This document shows positions 9,101-14,471 of a stretch of 14,471 nucleotides of DNA, in pieces. Source of the DNA: Polyrhizophydium stewartii (lineage: Eukaryota > Chytridiomycota > Chytridiomycetes > Rhizophydiales); contig JADGIZ010000393.1 of NCBI GenBank assembly GCA_027604665.1, positions 1 to 14,471 on the forward strand, in the 5' to 3' direction. Position 1 is the stretch's first letter. Each line of letters starts with the position of its first letter. Position numbers and translations under genes: made by a program. The notes below the pieces were generated by a model, which had not been told where the DNA came from, did not search any database, and saw nothing but the letters and a program-made list of their open reading frames with translations.

Positions 9101-10056
9101 TCCGGTGTGTGCGCACCTCGTCTCCACCCTAAATTCAGGGCTGCCCAGCCTTTCTGACACCTAAAAACAAACAGCTCGTTGCCCTGTCGCCTGCCGATGC
9201 GAGGACGACGGTGTTCAAGACGGTGCAGGCCGCAACGCAGCTCTGGATCAAGGGTTCCTCGTTCACGATCGCTTCTCTGCTTGGCAGCGATGAAGAGGCA
9301 CGTCTACACCTCTTGTCAAACTTTTCTCTCTCTCGTGCTGACTTTGGCCCCCAAAACCAGGCCAAGCGATTCGAGCACGGCTCTCTTGCCATATTCCGTC
9401 TCGCACCGCAGGGTACGGCGGGCAGCGGATGCTTCTGCCTCAAGCACAATCCTCTTTCTCACGCGCAGTTCATCATGCAGATTACCACCGCTTCCACTTT
9501 CCGGTTGACGGCGTGGTGCGCGAGACACGGTCCATCGACGGCACGCTCTTTGCCGTCAATCCCATCGCAGTCCGGTGCGTCGTTCACGCTTCTGTTTCTT
9601 CCCCGTCATGTGTGTCCCGTTTTGGCCAACTGCTGACAGGCACACAAAACACACACTCGCGTGCTGTGACCCAGGTCGGTCATTGACGTGTACACCGAGA
9701 ACTTGCGGACCGTGACAACCATGGACTCGACCCACTTTGGCCGCGTTGCCATCGTAGCCATTGGCGCGATGCTCACGGGCAGCATTGTGCTTTCCACCAA
9801 GCCCGGCACAATGGTGCGGCGCATGGACGAGCACGGGTAAGCATGCTCTGCTGTGGCTCGTGGCCAGGATATGCGTGTCTTTGGATCATTGACACTGCCT
9901 GCTTGCAGTTTCTTCAAGTTTGGTGGATCGACAATCGTGGTGCTATTTGAGGCGGGCGTGATTGATTTCAGCAGCGACCTGCTCGAAAACTCTTCGCAGG
10001 CGCTCGAGACCTTGGTGCGCGTTGGCTCTGCAATTGGCGGCCGCCGCCAGGTCTAG
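6170..10056 (+). CDS. Phosphatidylserine decarboxylase, PSD2 type, with two C2 domains
   Basis: Exons: 6170-6197, 6292-6433, 6530-6555, 6697-6993, 7079-7258, 7328-7409, 7481-7549, 7613-7881, 7952-8392, 8467-8600, 8665-8791, 8858-8947, 9013-9104, 9175-9297, 9361-9412, 9481-9574, 9675-9836, 9909-10056, giving 851 aa. It makes phosphatidylethanolamine from phosphatidylserine. C2A (about 4-110) keeps acidic Ca2+ loops (AKDRNGTSDPY, WDKDFLRSD). C2B (about 216-364) has lost loop-1 acids (NARNLPFEASRAR). A degenerate EF-hand-like segment (about 372-435) precedes a putative zinc site C478-x2-C481...H496-x3-C500. The catalytic domain runs about 512-851: D667 (SPADART), H723 (YHRFH) and GGST at 808-811, where self-cleavage before S810 would leave a 42-residue pyruvoyl alpha chain. 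There is no mitochondrial presequence or membrane helix, which fits the Golgi/endosomal PSD2 class. Intron 14 has a GC donor. The start gives the C2 strand LKVKVICARSL. Confidence 0.93.
6594..6660. repeat. CCAG/CCCG tetranucleotide repeat in PSD2 intron 3
   Basis: This stretch is made almost wholly of CCAG units mixed with CCCG variants. It lies inside the 141-nt intron 3 (6556-6696), the longest intron of the gene. The true acceptor, CACCAG at 6691-6696, follows a CTGAC branch-point motif at 6677-6681. Each CCAG unit also presents an AG that could serve as a decoy acceptor. Confidence 0.85.
9298..9360 (+). other. Putative GC-AG intron (intron 14 of the PSD2-type gene)
   Basis: Homology requires LLGSDEE to join AKRFEHGSLAIFRL. 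The phase-0 join leaves a 63-nt intron starting GCACGT after GAG and ending ACCAG, with a TGCTGAC branch-point motif 22-28 nt before the acceptor. The nearest GT donor (9302) is in phase 1 and would break the downstream frame. This is the only non-GT donor among the introns modelled here. Confidence 0.75.
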
Positions 10057-10145
10057 AAGACCGCATACATGCCAGTCCCAATTTCATAAACAACAAAGTT
10101 TTCCCTGCTGATGCAGGTGCAGCCACGCGATAGCAAGACAGCACA

Positions 10146-10151
10146 TTTATT
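10146..10151 (-). terminator. AATAAA polyadenylation signal of the pseudokinase-LRR gene
   Basis: On the minus strand a perfect AATAAA lies 27 nt after the TAG stop (10180-10178), within the 121-bp gap between two convergent genes (10057-10177). No canonical AATAAA was seen on the plus strand for the PSD2 gene in this gap. The nearest candidate is the weak CATAAA at 10085-10090. Confidence 0.65.
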
Positions 10152-10177
10152 GCCAAACACTCATGGGGCAAGCCACA

Positions 10178-13100
10178 CTATCGGCGATTGTGATCGTCAT
10201 CGTCGTCATCACCGTCATCAGAGTCCTCAAAGTCGCTGCTTTCAAAGCGCCTTTGGAACGGCGTGTTCTTGAACAGCCTGCGGGAGACAGCAGCGTGAGC
10301 AGAGGCGACTCACCATAACCCATGTAATCACGCATGCAGGCAAATGCAACACACAAGTTGATTCCAGGCAGCTTGCGAATCTTGGACGATATGTAGCTCA
10401 CGTTTGTGTTGCTGACGTTTCTGGACATCACATGCCATAGTCAGCCTCTGCATCGCAGCGACGCAGGCAAGAGCCACTGCCCACAGATACTCCAGACGCT
10501 TGAGCATCGTAAACGTGCTTGGTATCTCCTTGATTGGGTTGTCTGCAACATTGCTGCAAGGATCCGTTTAGTTTACGGATTTCAGCATCGCAGGTGCATT
10601 CCCACGATCGCCCGCGGCACTCGAATGCGTACAGTTTACGCAGTAAGATCGAGCAGCTGAGCTTCCTTGGCAACGCAATCAACCTGTTTCGGTCAAGTAA
10701 CCTGTGTTGGCAGATGCAAGCGCGCGAGTCAGTACCGGCGTATTGCGCGCTGCATCGAGATGGCTGCTCACAGAGTCTTGAGAAAGCTCAGCTGCCCTAT
10801 GCTGCCGGGGAGCGTATCAAGCTCGTTGCATCCTGCATCACTGGCGCGGTATTGATCAGCAAGGATCATGGATGCCGGTAACTGCAGCGTCAGGCTCACA
10901 GGAAGGTGAGGGCTTGCAAGTTGCCAATCCCCGCTGGCAGAGAACGAAGCCTGTTGTGGTCGACGATCCTATGGCACAGCAGGTCAGAGTTAACGAGCGA
11001 CTTTCAGACCGTCTGAAGCGAGGCTCACAGCTCCTCCAACTTCGAGAGATTTCGCAAGGTTTCTGGCAGGCTCGTGATCTCGTTGCAAGATATATCTCTG
11101 ACCACCAACAAAATCAGCGTCGCACACACATTCACCGCGATAGCAAGCACGACTCACAGCACACGCAGTCTCGAAAGCAAACCAATGCTCCCCGTGAGAT
11201 TGCCCCGAAGCGAGTTCTTTGAGAGAATGCTGAAGAGCCACTGGTTAGACTCGGCTTTGCAAACCAGACAATTGTTTTAACTGACGCACAGTTTCTCGAG
11301 GCTGACGAGTGAGCTGACCGAGGTTGACAGGAAGCCCGAAAGACTCTGACGAGACAGGTTGCTGGGGCCTCGCAGAATTAACTCGCGCCCACTTGGCAAC
11401 GAACACAAGCGGATAGGGCGGTTTACCCACAGCTCGACCAAGTCACCGCCGTTGAAGACAAAATGCTTTCCAATGGACGCGGAGTAGTGTGTGGGGCTCA
11501 CGTTGGCATCGTTGGCCCACCGGCTGAACATTGCCACTACGGTTCGGACTTGAGCTGCTTGGCGCTCCAGTGATGGCGATGGCGGCGTCTGCTGGGGCGA
11601 GTTGGACAGATTCGACGAGGTCGCACCGGCGTCCTGCTTGCTCGGCGCACTCGGCTGTTCAGATGGATTCTCGACTGACGGCAAACGCTGCTCCGAGGCT
11701 GACCCTTGTCCGGCCAGCGGCTCCAGGGTCCCCGATTGCAGACTCTGCCTTGAGCCAAACGCCATGGCACGATAATCCTGCAGCTCGGGCTGTACAAAGT
11801 CAAAGTCTGTCGACGCATGCTCAGCCAGGAGTCTTGAGGCGAGAGACGACTCGGACGACTCAAAGCTGGAGCCAAGGATGTCCGATAGATCATTCGCTCT
11901 TGCACGGCTCTGCACTGCATTGATCAAGGCGCTTTCGATCTGGGCGTGGTCGGATAGAGATAGAACGCTTGGGGCAGATGTGAGCGCTTTGGCGTCGCTC
12001 TCTCTGGTGGAAAGGCTGGGATTTGGTGCGGATGCGACTTTGGATGCCGCTGGCGGTGAAAAGCCTGGCAGAGAGAGAGGTATGAACTCAGGGGCAGCTG
12101 CAGTGTCAGCCTGAGCTGCAGAGGCGGTCGAGGCTGCCCCGCGTTCAGAGTCTTGCGGCGACTGTGCTGGTTGCGGCGTCACCATCGTATTGCCGCCGCT
12201 TTGATCGAGAAGTGGAATTGAGACAATCGAGTCTTGATCGCCATCCTTTGCAGGCGAAGCCAGCATTTTGTGCTCTGCCGAGGTGCCATTGCTATCGCCG
12301 GCTGGATCTGGCGGTGCTTGAGGAGGCAGCGGGGGCGGACCCGCGTCGGGCAGAGAGCGCCGGCGGATCTTGGCCACGGATGCACTTGGCGCGTCCGCTT
12401 TTTCCGATGAGAGAGTGCGCTTCAAGTTCACAGCAGGCAAGCTGCTTGACGGATCCATCTTGATGGGCGGCATGAAGGCAGCATCTGTATCGCGGACCAC
12501 CAAGTTGTCCTTGTCTTCCAAGCAAGCCACAATGCGCTCAAGAGACGGACGCATGGACGGCACAGCCGAGAGGCAGCCTTCGATCATGTACCAGATGCCG
12601 TCGGGGATGCCTTGTGGGCGGGACGGACGAAGGCCATCGCGCACCCAGCTCATGATGACAGCGTCCTGCTCTGCCAGCTCGGAGAAAGGCTCGACACCGG
12701 CGAGAATATGCAGGGCGGTCATGCCAAAGGCAAAGATGTCGGTCGAGACGTTTGGTGCGTTCCCTCGCAGGAACAGCTCAGGCGCGATCCAGCGCATGGT
12801 CGAGATCCGGCGCTGCCCGTAGCAGACTCGAGCTAGCTTTAGCATCGCGAATCCTGCATAGGCAAGCTTGACATTTCCGTCGTCGTCTGCGTCATTGAGC
12901 GGCAGGCGAGTCAGGGATCTAAGGGTTGACGGATGCAAGCTCGGAGCGGCGGATTACCCAACAAGATGCACTCGGCGCACAGCCCTCCATGGATGGCGGG
13001 GAGGCGAAAGTCGTGCAGTTGGCGGAGCGCAACGGCCGTTTGTGCGATAATGCTGATGCGCTGTGGCAGGCTCAGTTGTGGCTGGTCGCGGAGCAGCTCG

Positions 13101-14203
13101 AGGGCGGTGCGGCGAGCGGGGTGCGTGATGACAAACGGGCGATCCGAGTTGAGGCACACTCGCAGCGGCTTGAGAAGGTTCGGATGATCGATCTTGGCCA
13201 GGCGGGCGACGCATCGGCCGAGCGCTGTCGCAAGGTCGTGGGAATCGATTCCGTCGATGAGCTGAACATCGACAGACTCACCGCGTAAGAAACCCTTGTA
13301 GCAGTCGCCATAGAGCGATCGGCCGGCGAGAGCCTCGTTCCACAAAATATCGACTCCATCCGGGGAGATTGAGATGCCGCGCACTTCAACCAGCCGCCGA
13401 CTCGTAGTCGAAAAGATCAGATCGTTGGTCGCGGCCAGCAGCAGACCAAACGGCTCGCGGATCGGCTCCGCCAGCACGCCCAGGATCTGGCTCTTGTACT
13501 GCGAAATGGCGAACAAGGTGTCGATGCGCCTGCGGGTTTCGCGTGAGTTGACAGGTCGCGCGGACACTCGGGTATACAGAGTCGACCATACATGGCAGGA
13601 GCCTGCATAGCCTGGATGTCGTTTGTGGCGATCTGACCGACAAGGCTCGAGAGCTGTCTGATGTCGCTCTGGATGGCGATGGCGATCTCGCCGACAACGG
13701 GGATGGCGAGCGAGTACCGCTGGGCATTGGACGGTCAGCTGCGTGCAGTGCGCGCGCTGGGTGATGTGGGCCTCTCAGGCGTGCGTCCGCACCAGCGCAA
13801 TGTCCGATATCTGCCCGTCGATCGCCGTGAGACGCTCGGCGACGCTCAGGCTGTGGAGCACCTGCAGCAGCGGGCTCATGCGCACGAGTGACTGCGCCAA
13901 ACTCTCGAGGATGCCGAGTAGCTTCTCGAGCTCGACGACCGCCTGGGGTGCGCCAGCATGCATGCCGCTGAGCGAGCTCACGACGGCATGGGCCCGCCGC
14001 GAGACGGCGGCCAGAGCGTCTCTGTTGGCGGGGACGTCCGGAGCAAGGAGAGCGACGTTGCGCAGGCGAGCGACGACGAGAGATGGGATCCCCGGGCCGG
14101 GCTGCGGCTGGCCTGCGGAAGCGGCGGGCGGCAGTTGCGGCTGGCCGGGGCGAGCGGCCACGGGCGCTGGCTGGCTTGACGCGAGACGGCCGCCGGCGTG
14201 CAT
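10178..14203 (-). CDS. MLKL/HeLo-like helical bundle, pseudokinase and leucine-rich repeat protein
   Basis: Exons: 14203-13793, 13719-13592, 13529-12958, 12886-11431, 11361-11290, 11229-11158, 11097-11029, 10968-10900, 10840-10772, 10701-10633, 10553-10485, 10420-10355, 10277-10178, giving 1,073 aa. Residues about 40-180 form an amphipathic helical bundle (NRDALAAVSRRAHAVVSSL, VVELEKLLGILESLAQSLVR, IAIQSDIRQLSSLVGQI) resembling the MLKL-type N-terminal domain of fungal TKL kinases. Residues about 240-495 have a kinase fold (HPNLLKPLRVC, RWIAPEL 402-408, STDIFAFGM, MRPS) without its chemistry: VAIK is VDVQ (Q269), HRDLKxxN is HGGLCAEC (360-367) and DFG is YAG (380-382). A Ser/Pro/Ala-rich linker spans about 500-830. 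Eight LRRs (about 856-1040) and an acidic tail (DFEDSDDGDDDDDD) follow. A scaffold or switch role is inferred. Codon 14203 is the first ATG in the frame; a 5' exon beyond the window is possible. Confidence 0.82.
10355..11361 (-). repeat. Eight LRR modules, one per exon, all bounded by phase-2 introns
   Basis: Exons of 72, 72, 69, 69, 69, 69, 69 and 66 nt each encode one 22-24 residue leucine-rich repeat, for example DISCNEITSLPETLRNLS. Every module begins and ends inside the codon of the same conserved leucine; the donor follows CT in all but the last module, where it follows TT. The eight introns leading into and between the modules are 59-79 nt. Exon 4 ends at the same leucine (DLVEL), and the last coding exon starts from it. 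The first two modules follow the plant-like LSGFL/LTGSI pattern, and the rest the LPxxI pattern of intracellular LRR proteins. Confidence 0.88.
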
Positions 14204-14471
14204 CGAGCGGGCTGCCAGCGTCTTCGATGTGCTCGAGGAAAGTCGATCTTGGTCCGTCGCACACCAAATGCTCGCGCGCCTCGCCCGCTTCGCCCCCGTG
14301 TCCGTGAGTGCCCGCGCCGGCCGGTTCCCCGCGGGGGGCGCCCGCAGCGGCGGCCGTAGCCGCAAATGCGCGCGAGCCAGCGCCTGGCGCCCGCGGCCGC
14401 CGTCGCTCGCCCGCAACCGCCCGCCGCCGCGGCGCGCGGGCCGCCCAAGTGACTCCCCTGCTCGCTCATCG
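14204..14471 (-). other. 5' flank of the pseudokinase-LRR gene; start unresolved
   Basis: The reading frame of exon 1 stays open upstream of the chosen ATG to about 14416, but without another ATG. A different-frame ATG at 14469 (MSEQGSH...) could begin a small upstream exon if spliced, but I could not find a donor and acceptor pair that I trust. The composition is extremely GC-rich. Nothing else is recognised here. Confidence 0.4.

Noticed and set aside
9469..9480. Alternative acceptor (CGCAG ending at 9468) for decarboxylase intron 15
   Set aside because: It would insert VHHA before DYHRFH, which the family lacks, and it lies too close to the only branch-point-like CTCAC. The acceptor at 9480 gives APQDYHRFH exactly.
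10057..10177. Possible small RNA or short gene between the convergent stop codons
   Set aside because: Only a polyadenylation signal is seen. There is no tRNA-like fold or coding signal.
13386..14469. Other minus-strand frames over the N-terminal exons of the pseudokinase gene (293 and 163 codons)
   Set aside because: They are Arg/Pro/Ala-rich shadow frames. The helical-bundle frame with its phase-matched introns joins the pseudokinase in frame.

Overview
The window is nuclear DNA from a eukaryote, most likely an early-diverging, GC-rich fungus. A zoosporic (chytrid-like) fungus is my best guess, at low confidence. The evidence is very intron-dense genes with short introns (mostly 60-100 nt), GT-AG borders, a recurrent CTGAC/CTAAC-type branch-point motif shortly before the acceptor, and gene spacing of 100-200 bp. 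Because exons are short, long uninterrupted reading frames mislead here. I built the gene models by matching each splice junction's phase to the conserved protein families, and every full model sums to an intact frame.

Layout, left to right. (1) 1-67, minus: only the first exon of a syntaxin-like gene that leaves the window. (2) 170-1595, minus: a complete plasma-membrane-type syntaxin (Qa-SNARE), 6 exons, 295 aa. Its first exon and first intron position match gene 1, so the two look like tandem paralogs. (3) 1773-4327, minus: a seven-transmembrane GOST-family Golgi protein (TMEM87/Ptm1 type), 9 exons, about 643 aa. (4) 4425-5049, minus: a BUD20/ZNF593-type C2H2 zinc-finger ribosome-export factor, 4 exons, 114 aa. 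(5) 5225-5970, minus: NAA30 (Mak3), the catalytic subunit of the NatC N-terminal acetyltransferase, 4 exons, 168 aa. (6) 6170-10056, plus: a PSD2-type phosphatidylserine decarboxylase with two C2 domains, 18 exons, 851 aa, divergent from NAA30 across a 199-bp gap. (7) 10178-14203, minus: a 13-exon gene for a protein of about 1,073 aa with an N-terminal helical bundle resembling the MLKL/HeLo class, a pseudokinase lacking every catalytic motif, a long disordered linker, and eight leucine-rich repeats each encoded by its own exon. It converges on gene 6.

Four of the genes concern the secretory and membrane system (two syntaxins, GOST protein, PSD2) and two are housekeeping (ribosome export, N-terminal acetylation). 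Nothing suggests co-regulation beyond proximity. Gene 7 is the most novel item: its domain order resembles cell-death or immune signalling proteins (MLKL-like bundle + dead kinase + LRR). That function is inference. No tRNA, rRNA, CRISPR array or transposon was recognised.
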